A stretch of DNA of 64,000 bases, taken from positions 433,472 through 497,471 of the forward strand of contig HG799464.1 in the NCBI GenBank assembly GCA_000531095.1. Direction: 5' to 3'. Each line of letters begins with the position of its first letter. Position 1 is the stretch's first letter. The notes beneath the pieces were generated by a model. It was not told the origin of the DNA. It worked only from the letters and a program-made list of their open reading frames with translations, and searched no databases. The translations under genes were made by a program, and so were the position numbers. The stretch comes from Gemmata massiliana. GTDB lineage: Bacteria; Planctomycetota; Planctomycetia; Gemmatales; Gemmataceae. Shown one piece after another: positions 8,654-17,894 of the stretch.

Positions 8654-11342
8654 TGCGTTTCTGCTGTTCGCGAACGACGCGGGCACGTTAGCCACAGCCT
8701 GCGCGCTGTTTGGTGAACTCCCCACAGTGTTCGCGCTCCAGAACGGCTTCCTGCTCCTACCGAGCATTTCGGAGACGCGCGCGCTACCCGGTACGATCCG
8801 GTTGCGCCGACTGGCCGGTGATCTGTTCGTGCCGACCGACGCAAACCTGCTCCCGGCACTGCTCCCGGACGAAGCGTCCGGTTTAACGCGGGACCGCGGG
8901 CTGGTGATTCTGGCGGGCGGAACCGTCCTCGCGTTCGATGTCACGCGCCCGCTACCGGTCACGAGTTGGCTCAAGCCCAGTGCGCGGCGACGAGCGGATT
9001 GGCGTCCGTATCCCGAACGCCCCGAGCGCCCCAACACGCTGATGGTGATCGAGCGCCCGGTACCGCCGGTCACAGCAGTGATCGAGATCCTCGGCGCGGG
9101 CGCACCTGATGGCACGCGCCCCCATTCCGGAACGGGAGAAGACGAAAATGCCGACGCGGGCGTTCCCGAAGAAGCGCGGCCGCGTAAGGGTGGGTCGATG
9201 TTGGGCCGGGCTGCTGCGGGCGCCGGGCTTGTGGCCGGTGGGTTCCTCGCGTGGCTCGGCAAACAGTTTGGTTCAAATAAGTTGGCCCGGATCGGTGGTG
9301 ATCTCGCGCGCAAGGCACTCGAACGTGTTCCGCGGTTGAGTGAGAAACTGTTCGGCGAGCAAGAAGCCGCGCTCCGCGAGGTGCTGCGGCAGTTGCAATC
9401 AGGCGACATCGAGAAGGGACTTCAGCACGCTCCGATCGCGGTAGCCGATCCCGACCAACCGGCCAGCGTCGGTACGAACGCAAAACTCGCGCGCCGCGAC
9501 CCGCGGTACTCACTCCGCGACTTGGTGGGGACCGGCAGGGGCGGCGGAACGGCGTGGTTGGGCGGCGGGGACGTGTGGTTGGAATTGGCACGCGAGTACC
9601 GCAGGCTCGCCGCCGAAGCGAGCGCACGCGGCGACCACCGCCGCGCCGCGTACCTGTACGGGGTGCTGCTCCGCGACCTGCGCGGCGCGGCGAACGCGCT
9701 CGTCGCCGGGGGGCTGTTCCGCGACGCCGCGGTGCTGTTTCGCGACCGACTGAACGACCCGCGCGCCGCGGCGAGTGCGTTCGAGCGCGCCGGGATTCAC
9801 GACGAGGCGCTGCGACTCTTTGAGAAATTAGCGCTCTACGAGGAAGCCGGCGATTTACTCCGGCGCCTCGGTGACGAGGACCGCGCGGTGGCGTTCTACC
9901 TCCGCGCCGCGAACCGGTTACGCAACGATCGGAAGTTCCTGGCCGCCGGCGACCTCGCGCTGTCTAAGGCGTACCACCGAGACGTGGCGGCGGACCTTTA
10001 TCGACTCGGGTGGCAGCACTCCGGCAGCGCGGAATCCATTACGTGTGCAACGCGGCTACTCGATGGGTACGCTGCCACGAACGACCGATCTGCTTTCGAT
10101 CACTTCTTGAACGAGGCCGAAAGCGCGCTCGCCGACCGACCGCGTGACGGGGGGCGGTTCTTCAATTACGCCCTGAGTTCGAGCACCGAGTTTCTTCCCG
10201 AGGACGCTCGCGCGGATCTCACGGACCGGGTACGATTAATGTTCGCAGCACACTTACGCACACACGCCCTCATCGGCGGAGCCAGTGGGCTGGTCGGCGA
10301 GTTGTTCCGGGCCGATCGTGTCTGGTCGGCGCCCGTTCATCGAGACGCGGCGTTCGCCGCGCACAGTCGCTCAGCGCCCTCCGAACCACCCAAGCCGGCT
10401 CCACCTCGGGAACCGGACCGGCGCCTCGTCACCGGTCCTGTCACAGCCGTAGTTGCCGTTCGCGGAACATTTGACGCTGTCGTCGCTGGGGCAGGTGAGA
10501 TCGTCTGCTGGCGCGTGACAGATGGAATCGTCCAATCGATCGCAACAAAGAGTGAGCGAGTTACAGCGCTATCGGCATCCGCGCGGGGTGACGTGATTTA
10601 TGCCATCACCACCAGCACCGACGGGACGTGGCGGCTCCGTTGTTTCGCCGCGGACCGCGGAGGTACGTTCCGACCCACAACTCAGTACACGCTCGCAACC
10701 AACGAAAGCGCCGGCTTCTCTGTTTACCTGCAAGCAGCCGCGACGTTTCATGCTGGCGAACACCGCGTCGTGGTTTCGACTCCCGAAGAGCACCTTGCAT
10801 TCGTCGGCCCGTACCTCCAGTCCGACCTGATGAACCCGTTTATTGGCGACGACGGAACGGTGCATCTGCTCGTAGAAACCGGGGACGGAGGAATCTGGTG
10901 TTGGGAGGGACAGCGCATCTGGCACCGCTCCAGTACGGACCCCACGCTGTGCTTATGGAACGCACCCGCTGTCGGCAGCCACGTCGATTGGCTCGCGCCG
11001 ACACCGTCGGTTCTGGAGATCGCAATGGCGGCTTCGACCGGTCAAGTTTGCTGGGCCGAATTCGACGCGCACGATACGAAAAAAGGTCAAAATCGTAGCG
11101 CCTTCACCGCCCCGTCAACCTTTTACAGAGCAGCTTGTTTGGTCGCACCAAACACAATCGTCGCTGCCGCAGACCCGAACGAAGTGCACTGGCTACGTGT
11201 TGCGGGAAATCAATTAATCGTGTCAGCCACAGTCACCCTCTCAATACCCACCGTTGTGGTCTCACTGATTGCGCGACCCGATCCCAACGAGGTGGTGGCA
11301 ATTCTGTCGGATGGAGGAGGATGCCGGATTCAGCGGCCGTGA
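8601..11342 (+). CDS. bpX6-like protein with helical repeats and beta-propeller
   Basis: 913 residues. Residues 1-160 (IPFRLVRRDAPVSAADAFLL onward) look like the N-terminal bpX6 module. A Gly/Ala-rich hydrophobic stretch follows at about 205-230 (GRAAAGAGLVAGGFLAWLG), too weak to be called a transmembrane helix with certainty. Residues 320-530 are TPR-like helical repeats (AREYRRLAAEASARGDHRRAA, DAAVLFRDRLNDPRAAASAF, DEALRLFEKLALYEEAGDLL). Residues 600-913 form a probable beta-propeller with GxxxCW and WEGQRIWHR strands. GTG at 8601 is preferred because GGAGG sits 5 bases upstream (8591-8595). It is the last and largest operon member and converges with the GntR gene. Confidence 0.7.
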   Translation: MEIPFRLVRRDAPVSAADAFLLFANDAGTLATACALFGELPTVFALQNGFLLLPSISETRALPGTIRLRRLAGDLFVPTDANLLPALLPDEASGLTRDRGLVILAGGTVLAFDVTRPLPVTSWLKPSARRRADWRPYPERPERPNTLMVIERPVPPVTAVIEILGAGAPDGTRPHSGTGEDENADAGVPEEARPRKGGSMLGRAAAGAGLVAGGFLAWLGKQFGSNKLARIGGDLARKALERVPRLSEKLFGEQEAALREVLRQLQSGDIEKGLQHAPIAVADPDQPASVGTNAKLARRDPRYSLRDLVGTGRGGGTAWLGGGDVWLELAREYRRLAAEASARGDHRRAAYLYGVLLRDLRGAANALVAGGLFRDAAVLFRDRLNDPRAAASAFERAGIHDEALRLFEKLALYEEAGDLLRRLGDEDRAVAFYLRAANRLRNDRKFLAAGDLALSKAYHRDVAADLYRLGWQHSGSAESITCATRLLDGYAATNDRSAFDHFLNEAESALADRPRDGGRFFNYALSSSTEFLPEDARADLTDRVRLMFAAHLRTHALIGGASGLVGELFRADRVWSAPVHRDAAFAAHSRSAPSEPPKPAPPREPDRRLVTGPVTAVVAVRGTFDAVVAGAGEIVCWRVTDGIVQSIATKSERVTALSASARGDVIYAITTSTDGTWRLRCFAADRGGTFRPTTQYTLATNESAGFSVYLQAAATFHAGEHRVVVSTPEEHLAFVGPYLQSDLMNPFIGDDGTVHLLVETGDGGIWCWEGQRIWHRSSTDPTLCLWNAPAVGSHVDWLAPTPSVLEIAMAASTGQVCWAEFDAHDTKKGQNRSAFTAPSTFYRAACLVAPNTIVAAADPNEVHWLRVAGNQLIVSATVTLSIPTVVVSLIARPDPNEVVAILSDGGGCRIQRP

Positions 11343-11353
11343 TTCGACCTTCC

Positions 11354-12001
11354 CTATGCGCCGCTCACGGGAGTTGGTTCTGCCGGAGGTGCAAAGGCTT
11401 CTGCGTGCTCCCGGAGGAGTTGACCGGCCGCAACGCCGTCACCGCGTTCCAGAGCCGCGAGAATCCGAGCGTAAGACGTTTCGGCCACTTTACGATTAAT
11501 CTCGCCCCATCCGAGCCGGATGCGTACCCACGTCTCGAACGCAAGTGATTCCCACAGCCGGAGAAGCGTCGCGTTCCCGGAGGCCGCGACGATCATTCGG
11601 TGGAGCGTGTAAACGTGGGCCGCTTGATCCGGGTAATCCTTCGCATCCGCCGCTCGAAGAATGCAGGCGACCTCGACACGCAGTTCTTCAACGCCGTTCA
11701 CAAACGCCGCCGCAGCCGTTCCCGCAGCAGCCTGTTCTAACAATCCGCGTGCTGCATATGCTTCGCGGATCTCCGGCACACCCACAATCCGGACCCGCGT
11801 GCCACGATGGGGTGTGGTTTCTACCAGATGGGTCGCTTCCAGTTCGCGCAGCGCTTCGCGGACCGATCCCTGACTCGTGCCCAGTTCTCGGGCAATTTGA
11901 AGCTCAATGAGCCGCTCTCCCGGCTGGTAGTGACCGGCCAGAATGCGCTCCGTCAAGGTTCGGCGGACCTGATCCCGAACGCTCGCCTTTTTCACGGCCA
12001 T
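11354..12001 (-). CDS. GntR-family regulator, FadR/FCD subfamily
   Basis: 215 residues. The winged helix-turn-helix lies at about 8-75 (YQPGERLIELQIARELGTSQGSVREALRELEATHLVE contains the recognition helix SQGSVREAL). The C-terminal helical FCD domain (about 85-205) carries R-Q/L-E-aaA (AARGLLEQAAAG) and FHxxI-like LHRMIVAASGN, typical of ligand- and metal-binding FCD regulators. It is divergent from the RND pump genes, with a palindrome between, so it probably controls the pump and itself; the inducer is unknown. ATG at 12001, 12 bases of convergent spacing from the ternary-system operon. Confidence 0.85.
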   Translation of the reverse strand: MAVKKASVRDQVRRTLTERILAGHYQPGERLIELQIARELGTSQGSVREALRELEATHLVETTPHRGTRVRIVGVPEIREAYAARGLLEQAAAGTAAAAFVNGVEELRVEVACILRAADAKDYPDQAAHVYTLHRMIVAASGNATLLRLWESLAFETWVRIRLGWGEINRKVAETSYARILAALERGDGVAAGQLLREHAEAFAPPAEPTPVSGA

Positions 12002-12084
12002 CGCGCGAACCTCGGAGAGTAGGTCGTTGAAGTATTATTCGTGCCACGCAGCCTTTCCGCCAGCAAGCCGAATCACGAATTATC

Positions 12085-12098
12085 AATTATCGATAATT
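12085..12098. promoter_or_regulatory. Candidate operator of the divergent GntR regulator
   Basis: AATTATCGATAATT is a perfect 14-bp palindrome. The half-site AATTATC occurs again immediately upstream (12078-12084), giving an overlapping direct repeat. It stands out as AT-rich in a GC-rich region and lies midway between the divergent GntR and RND start codons. Function is inferred from position only. Confidence 0.45.
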
Positions 12099-12197
12099 CC
12101 TGACAGCCCACTGAGCCGGGCTGGTATCCCTTAACCGAACGGGTTCATTCGCGTTTGTTGCTTCGTTGCGGGTGACCCGTGATTGAGGGGCCGGGAG

Positions 12198-15100
12198 ATG
12201 TGGATCGTTAGGCTCGCCCTTGATCGGCCGTACACGTTCGTCGTCACGTCCCTCCTTATGCTCGTGGTCGGGATGGTGGCCATCCGCAAGATGCCCGTGG
12301 ACAACTTCCCGGACATCGACATCCCGGTCGTAACAGTCGTCTACCTCTACCCCGGGATGCCGCCGGACGACGTGGAGAAGCGCATTCTTCTCGTGACCGA
12401 GCGGGTGCTCACTGCGTCCGTGAACGACATCGAGCACATGGAGAGTCAGGCGTACACCGGCACTGGGGTGATCCGCATCTACTTCCAGCCGAACGCCAAG
12501 ATCGAAGCCGCCACCGCACAAGTCACCGCGACCTGTCAGACCGTTCTGAGCAACATGCCCCCCGGCACGACACCGCCGTACATCGTCCGCTATAGCGCGA
12601 CGAGCGTACCGGTCGCCCAGATCGCGGTTTCGAGCGACACGCTGACCGAAGCCGAACTGTACGACTTCGCGGCCAACTTCATCATTCAGCGCCTCGGTAC
12701 CGTGCAAGGCGCTCGGGTGCCGCAACCTTACGGCGGGAAGCCGCGCCAGATCATGGTGGACCTCCAGCCGGACCAGCTCTACGCACGCGGACTGTCCGCG
12801 GCCGACGTCAGTGCGGCGGTAAACGCCCAGAACCTCATTCTCCCGGCCGGGACCGCGAAGATCGGCGACACCGACTTCAACATCAAGGTGAACAGCAGCC
12901 CGGAAGTCGTGGATGCGTTCAATCAGATCCCGGTGAAGACGGTGAACGGCGCACCGGTGTACCTGCGCGACGTTGCTCAAGTGCGGGACGGGTACGCGGT
13001 CCAAACGAACGTGGTCCGGCGCGACGGGAAGCGGGCGGTGCTACTACCGATCCTCAAGAGCGAGGGGGCATCTACACTGGATGTCGTGACCCGCGTGCGC
13101 GCGGCACTGCCGGGGATTCAGGCGCAACTGCCACCGGAACTGAAACTGGAAATTCTCTTCGACCAGTCGGTGTTCGTCCGCGAATCGGTGGACGGGGTGT
13201 TGAAAGAAGGTGCGATCGCAGCGGGGTTGACCGCGATCCTGATCCTGGTCTTCCTCGGGTCGTGGCGCTCGACGCTCATCATCATCATCTCGATTCCGCT
13301 GTCGGTTCTGTGCTCGATCGTCACGCTGTGGGCGTTCGGCGAGACGCTCAACGTGATGACACTCGGCGGGCTGGCTCTGGCGGTCGGTATCCTGGTCGAC
13401 GACGCGACGGTCGAAATCGAAAACGTCCACCGCAACCTCGGGATGCGAAAGCCGCTGCGCGAGGCCATTCTCGATGGTGCGGCCCAAATTGCGGTCCCGG
13501 CTCTCGTCTCGACGCTGTCGATCTGCATCGTGTTCGTCCCGGTCGTGTTCCTCACGGGTCCGGCCGCGTACCTGTTCATCCCGCTCGCGCTGGCCGTGAT
13601 CTTCGCCATGCTCGCGAGCTATTTCCTGTCGCGGACGCTTGTACCGACGCTGATGCTGTTCCTGTTGGGCCGCGAGGCCGACCAGTACGCGAGCGGGCAC
13701 CACGAATCGGGCGGGTTCTTCGGGCGGCTGCACGCCCGGTTCGAGCACACGTTCGAGTGGGTGCGCCAGGCGTACCGCGGGCTGTTGGACTGGACCCTCG
13801 CCAACCGCGGAATCACGGTCGTGGTCATGCTGGTGTTCGCGGCCGGGTCGTTCGCGCTCGTGCCGTTCATCGGGCGGGACTTCTTCCCGACGGTCGACGC
13901 GGGCCAGATCCGGCTTCACGTTCGAGCGCCGGTCGGCACTCGCATCGAGGAAACGGAACGAATCTTCGGACAGATTGAAGATGTGATTCGCAAAGAAGTG
14001 CCGGACGAGGAACGCGACTCGATCATCGACAACATGGGCGTGTCGCCGTTTTACACGAACACGGCGTACATCAACAACGAACTCGTCAGTGTCTACGACG
14101 GCGAGATACTGGTTTCGCTCAAGCACGACCACAAGCCCACAGCAGAACACATTCGCCGACTGCGGCAGGAGTTGCCGAAGCGGTTCCCGGGCTGCACGTT
14201 CGATTTCCTGCCGGCCGATGTGACCGGCCAGGTACTCACGTTCGGTAAGTCGGCGCCGATCAACGTCCAGGTGGTAGGCGTTCGGCGCGAAGAGAACCTC
14301 GCGGTTGCTAAGCGACTCCGGGAGCGGCTCGCTCGCATCCCGGGTGTAGTGGACGTCCGCATGCGGCAGATTCCCGACGCACCAGAACTGCGTATCGACG
14401 TGGACCGGGTGATGGCGAGCGGGCTGAACGTGACGCAGCAAGAAGCCGCGCGGTCGCTGCTCGTGTCGCTGAGTTCGTCTTTCCAGGGCACGCCGAACTT
14501 CTGGGTGAGCCCCAAGAACGGCGTGAACTATCGCGTCGCGGTTCAAACTCCGCAGGGGAAGATCGACTCCGTCGATGCCCTCTTAAGCACGCCGATCACG
14601 ACCTCCGGCGGGGTCGGCCAACCGCAACTATTAACCAACCTGGCTTCGCTGCGGCGCTCGGAATCGGCCGGTCTGATTAGCCACTACAACGTTCAGACCG
14701 TTTACGAAGTGTGCGCGACCGTTCAGGACCGCGACCTCGGCGGTGCGGCGACCGAGATCCGCTCGCTGGTCGAGGAGACACGCGGAACGCTGCCGAAGGG
14801 GAGCACGATCGCGATCCGCGGACAGATCGAGAGTATGGACGAATCGTTCGCGGGCCTCGGGTTCGGGCTGCTGTTCGCAGTGCTGTTGGTCTACCTGCTC
14901 ATGGTCGTCAACTTCCAATCGTGGATCGACCCGTTCATCATCCTCACCGCCCTTCCGGGTGCCGCTGGCGGTATCCTCTGGGCGCTGTTCAGCACGGGGA
15001 CCACGGTCAGCGTCCCGGCGCTAATGGGCGGGATCATGACCGTCGGCGTGGCGACCGCGAACAGCATCCTGATGGTGACGTTCGCCAACGAGCAGCGCGC

Positions 15101-15386
15101 CGCGGGCCTGGACGGGCGCAGTGCGGCCCTCGCCGCCGGTTCCACTCGCCTGCGACCCGTGCTCATGACCGCGATGGCGATGATCGTCGGGATGCTGCCA
15201 ATGTCCCTGGGTCACGGCGAAGGCGGCGAACAAAACGCCCCCCTCGGCCGGGCCGTGATCGGCGGTTTGAGCATCGCAACCATGTACACCCTGTTCTTCG
15301 TGCCCGTTATGTACAGCCTGCTTCGCCGCCGGTCGTCGAGCGACGCGGCGAGCCCTGATGCCAGCCCCGAAAGGAGCCAGTCGTGA
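12198..15386 (+). CDS. RND efflux pump inner-membrane transporter (HAE1/AcrB type)
   Basis: 1062 residues, full length for an AcrB-type proton/drug antiporter. TM1 lies at about 10-30, the first periplasmic domain carries DNFPDIDIPVVTV and FQPNAKIEAATAQVTA, and TM4 holds the paired aspartates of the proton relay (GILVDDATVEIENVH, about 403). The second half repeats the fold, ending near PVMYSLLRRR. The ATG at 12198 is chosen since GAGGGG lies 7 bases upstream; an earlier in-frame TTG adds five residues. The gene ends in a GTGA overlap with the membrane-fusion protein. Here the transporter comes before the fusion protein, the reverse of the common order, and no outer-membrane factor is adjacent. 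GntR is the likely regulator. Confidence 0.93.
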   Translation: MWIVRLALDRPYTFVVTSLLMLVVGMVAIRKMPVDNFPDIDIPVVTVVYLYPGMPPDDVEKRILLVTERVLTASVNDIEHMESQAYTGTGVIRIYFQPNAKIEAATAQVTATCQTVLSNMPPGTTPPYIVRYSATSVPVAQIAVSSDTLTEAELYDFAANFIIQRLGTVQGARVPQPYGGKPRQIMVDLQPDQLYARGLSAADVSAAVNAQNLILPAGTAKIGDTDFNIKVNSSPEVVDAFNQIPVKTVNGAPVYLRDVAQVRDGYAVQTNVVRRDGKRAVLLPILKSEGASTLDVVTRVRAALPGIQAQLPPELKLEILFDQSVFVRESVDGVLKEGAIAAGLTAILILVFLGSWRSTLIIIISIPLSVLCSIVTLWAFGETLNVMTLGGLALAVGILVDDATVEIENVHRNLGMRKPLREAILDGAAQIAVPALVSTLSICIVFVPVVFLTGPAAYLFIPLALAVIFAMLASYFLSRTLVPTLMLFLLGREADQYASGHHESGGFFGRLHARFEHTFEWVRQAYRGLLDWTLANRGITVVVMLVFAAGSFALVPFIGRDFFPTVDAGQIRLHVRAPVGTRIEETERIFGQIEDVIRKEVPDEERDSIIDNMGVSPFYTNTAYINNELVSVYDGEILVSLKHDHKPTAEHIRRLRQELPKRFPGCTFDFLPADVTGQVLTFGKSAPINVQVVGVRREENLAVAKRLRERLARIPGVVDVRMRQIPDAPELRIDVDRVMASGLNVTQQEAARSLLVSLSSSFQGTPNFWVSPKNGVNYRVAVQTPQGKIDSVDALLSTPITTSGGVGQPQLLTNLASLRRSESAGLISHYNVQTVYEVCATVQDRDLGGAATEIRSLVEETRGTLPKGSTIAIRGQIESMDESFAGLGFGLLFAVLLVYLLMVVNFQSWIDPFIILTALPGAAGGILWALFSTGTTVSVPALMGGIMTVGVATANSILMVTFANEQRAAGLDGRSAALAAGSTRLRPVLMTAMAMIVGMLPMSLGHGEGGEQNAPLGRAVIGGLSIATMYTLFFVPVMYSLLRRRSSSDAASPDASPERSQS

Positions 15387-16626
15387 GTGTGACACCCTCA
15401 GCGCATTCCGCGCACCATGAAGGACCAGAGGCCTCACCGGCGCGCCCGTCCTTCTTCCGACTGGCTTTCCTGGCCGTACTCGCTCTCGCCACGCTGGGCG
15501 CTCTCGGTGTCGCTGGTGTGCGGGCGCGAAACAAGCAACAGACCGACCGTACCGAAACCGCGGCCGCGGCTCGTGCGGACCGGCCGCGTGTACTCACGGT
15601 GACGGCCGAGCGCGCTCCGGCGCGGGTCGAGCAAGTGCTTCCCGGCACCGCATCACCGTTCCGCGAGACGGCCGTTTATGCCCGAACGAGCGGCTACCTC
15701 CGCCGGTGGTTGGTGGATAAAGGCGACCAAGTCAAAGAGGGTCAGTTACTCGCCGAAATCAAAACACCGGAAGTGGACGCGCAGTTACTCCAAGCACAGG
15801 CAGCTGTGGGCGAAGCGACCGCAACGCGGGACCGAAATCGGGCCAGCGCCGAACTCGCTCGCCTGAACTTGGTCCGCGTGCGGCAAACGTTCGAGACGGG
15901 CGTCGGTTCGCGCCAGGAGATGGACGAAGCGGAAGCGGCACTAAAGGTGGCAGAGGCCACGATCCGGCTGTCCGAGGCCAACATTCGTATAACTTCGTAT
16001 AATGTAAGCTGTTGGAAGATATCCAGCAGTTCCAGAAGGTCGTTGCCCCGTTCGACGGGGTCATCACGGCGCGGAACTACGACCCCGGGGCAATAGTTGT
16101 CGCAGACAGTTCAGCGGGGCCTGAAATGTTTCACATCGCACAAACTGACACGCTGCGCGTGCAAGTGGACGTGCCCCAAACGTTTGCCACTTCGGTTCAT
16201 GTTGGCCAGCCGGCACCCGTATCTCGGCGCGAGGAGCCGGGCCGGGAATACAAGGGGGCTGTGGGACGAACGACGAACGCCGTGAACGTCCAAACGCGCA
16301 CGCTGCGAGTGGAAGTCGATGTGCCGAACAAGGACCACGCCCTTCTGCAGGGGATGTATTTGCAAGTGAAGTTCCATTTGGATGCGCCGGCGAAAGTGAT
16401 CCGCGTCCCTGGGGCTGCCGTCGTCACTCGTGCTGAGGGCACGAAAGTGGCCGTCGTCGAATCGAACGGACGGATTGGGTACCGCACGGTGAAAGTGGGC
16501 CGCGATTACGGCACCATCGTTGAAGTCACCGAAGGATTGACTGGCGGAGAGAAACTCGTCGTGCGCCCCGGCGACGACCTCGCGGAAGGAACAGAAGTCG
16601 ACCCCGTCACCGCGACCGAACGCTAA
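15383..16626 (+). CDS. RND membrane-fusion protein (HlyD/AcrA type), broken by a linker remnant
   Basis: Periplasmic adaptor that joins the RND pump to an outer-membrane channel. GTG at 15383 has AAGGAG at 15371-15376 and overlaps the pump stop. Residues 25-45 are a membrane anchor (LAFLAVLALATLGALGVAG). The lipoyl half-motif TSGYLRRWLVDKGDQVKEGQ (about 96-115), the helical hairpin, the second half-motif QKVVAPFDGVITARNYDPG and the beta-barrel domain follow. The reading frame changes at 15987-16006, where 20 foreign bases match a sequencing linker. Removing exactly those 20 bases restores one frame of 407 codons reading SEANIQLLEDIQQFQKVVAP, a normal sequence for the family. I treat the gene as intact in the organism. 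Confidence 0.88.
15985..16022 (+). other. loxP-like sequence: remnant of 454 paired-end linker
   Basis: The 22 bases 15985-16006 match the start of the loxP-containing Roche 454 Titanium paired-end linker as I remember it. 15989-16001 equals one 13-bp loxP arm, 16002-16009 matches 7 of 8 spacer bases, and 16010-16022 only 9 of 13 bases of the other arm, which is the resumed genomic sequence. The frame break and the exact restoration by deleting 20 bases support an assembly artefact. Confidence 0.85.
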
Positions 16627-16642
16627 CCCAAGCATCTGCCAC

Positions 16643-16667
16643 GACCGGGGAGTTATGCTCCCCGGTC
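16643..16667. terminator. Hairpin terminator between convergent genes
   Basis: Perfect 9-bp stem (16643-16651 with 16659-16667), 7-nt loop, between the converging membrane-fusion and oxidoreductase genes. It lacks a long T-run, so the terminator role is inferred from position. Confidence 0.55.
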
Positions 16668-16679
16668 ATTGCAAGCGAC

Positions 16680-17831
16680 TTACCCCTTCGGCACGTCCAC
16701 CCACTTCTGACTCTTGGCCGAATCGAGGATCGCGTCCAGCACGCACTGCGTTTCGAGTGCGTCGCGGAACGTCGGTCCTTGCGGCTTACCGCTCTCAAGT
16801 CCCTGAATGAAGTCCGCAACCTGGTGTGTGAAGCTCGAATCGTAGCCGATCGCCAGCCCCGGCACCCACCAGTTCTGCATGTACGGGTGGTCGCCGCCGT
16901 TGTCGGTGACGTGGATGCTCGACCAGCCGCGGAGCTTCCCCTCCACCTTGTAGTCGAAGATCTGCAACCGGTGCAGGTCGTGGAGATCCCAGAACAGCGA
17001 CATGTCTTCGCCGTTGATCTCGAACGTGTACAGCGCCTTGTGCCCGCGTGCGTACCGGGTGCTCTCGAAGTTCGCCAGCGAGCCGTTCTCGTAGCGCCCC
17101 ATGAACGTGCAGGCGTCGTCGATGCCGACCTTCTCGACCTTCCCGGTCAGGTTGTGCATCCGCTCCTTCACGAACGTTTCCGTCATCGCGCACACACTGT
17201 CGAGCCGGCCGTTCAGCCAGAGGCTCGTGTCGATGCAGTGTGCCAGGAGGTCGCCGCTGACGCCGCTGCCGGCCACGGCCGCGTCGAGCCGCCACAGCCC
17301 CTGTCCGCCTTGCGGGAGGTCGGACTTGATCGTCCAGTCCTGGAGGAACTTCGCGCGGTAATGGAAGATCCGGCCGAGGCGCCCCTCGTCGATGAGCTTC
17401 TTCGCGAGCGTGACCGCGGGGATGCGGCGGTAGTTGTACCACACCATGTTCGGCACGCCGGCCTTCTCGACCGCGGCGACCATCTCGCGGCCCTCGGGCA
17501 CGTTCATCGCGAGCGGCTTCTCGCACAGGATCGCCTTACCCGCCGCGGCCGCGGCAAGGGCTATCTCCTTGTGCATGTTGTTCGGCGTGCAGATATCAAC
17601 GACGTCGATGTCCTTGCGCTCGATCAGCTTCCGCCAGTCGGTTTCGGTGGACTCGTAGCCCCACTGGTTTGCGAACGCTTTGATCTTCTCGGCGTCGCGG
17701 GCGCAAGCGGCTTTCAGCACCACTTCGTGCTGCGAGGGGAAGAACTGGCCCACCTGCTTGTACGCATTCGAGTGGGCACGGCCCATGAACCCGTACCCGA
17801 TCATGCCCACGCGAAGCTGTTTCTTGGCCAT
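16680..17831 (-). CDS. Gfo/Idh/MocA-family oxidoreductase
   Basis: 383 residues, NAD(P)-dependent dehydrogenase of sugars, inositols or related polyols. The N-terminal Rossmann fold shows [19 protein letters not shown] (about 5-23), and the family signature EKPLA occurs in [12 protein letters not shown] (about 100). The C-terminal alpha/beta domain contains HCIDTSLWL, where the His and Asp fit the usual catalytic positions, preceded by [11 protein letters not shown]. The start was set at the ATG at 17831 (MAKKQLRV) with GAGG upstream; an in-frame ATG 12 codons earlier would add an atypical leader. Substrate cannot be told. Planctomycetes carry many paralogues of this family. Confidence 0.88.
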   Translation of the reverse strand: MAKKQLRVGMIGYGFMGRAHSNAYKQVGQFFPSQHEVVLKAACARDAEKIKAFANQWGYESTETDWRKLIERKDIDVVDICTPNNMHKEIALAAAAAGKAILCEKPLAMNVPEGREMVAAVEKAGVPNMVWYNYRRIPAVTLAKKLIDEGRLGRIFHYRAKFLQDWTIKSDLPQGGQGLWRLDAAVAGSGVSGDLLAHCIDTSLWLNGRLDSVCAMTETFVKERMHNLTGKVEKVGIDDACTFMGRYENGSLANFESTRYARGHKALYTFEINGEDMSLFWDLHDLHRLQIFDYKVEGKLRGWSSIHVTDNGGDHPYMQNWWVPGLAIGYDSSFTHQVADFIQGLESGKPQGPTFRDALETQCVLDAILDSAKSQKWVDVPKG

Positions 17832-17863
17832 TTGGAGAGACCTCAAGGAAAACAGAGACAGAG

Positions 17864-17892
17864 CCACGGATTAACACAGAAAACACGGATCA
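17864..17892. repeat. ATCCGTG-type flanking repeat, 5' side
   Basis: CCACGGATTAACACAGAAAA followed by CACGGAT. The same motif in the opposite orientation appears twice on the other side of the GxxExxY gene (18353-18384 and 18409-18441). Such repeats commonly accompany GxxExxY genes. Confidence 0.6.
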
Positions 17893-17894
17893 GA

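Noticed and set aside
13044-14546. A 500-codon open frame antisense to the RND pump
   Set aside because: Shadow of the GC-rich pump gene: composition is dominated by Arg, His, Asp and Glu with no domain, and the sense strand is a canonical transporter. The same holds for long antisense frames at 16779-18026, 23878-24813, 26453-27679, 33455-34402 and 35263-36291.
15989-16022. A natural loxP/Cre recombination site in the RND operon
   Set aside because: Only the arm and most of the spacer fit; the match extends outward into the flanking bases of the 454 linker and coincides with a frame break cured by deleting 20 bases. No recombinase gene is near.
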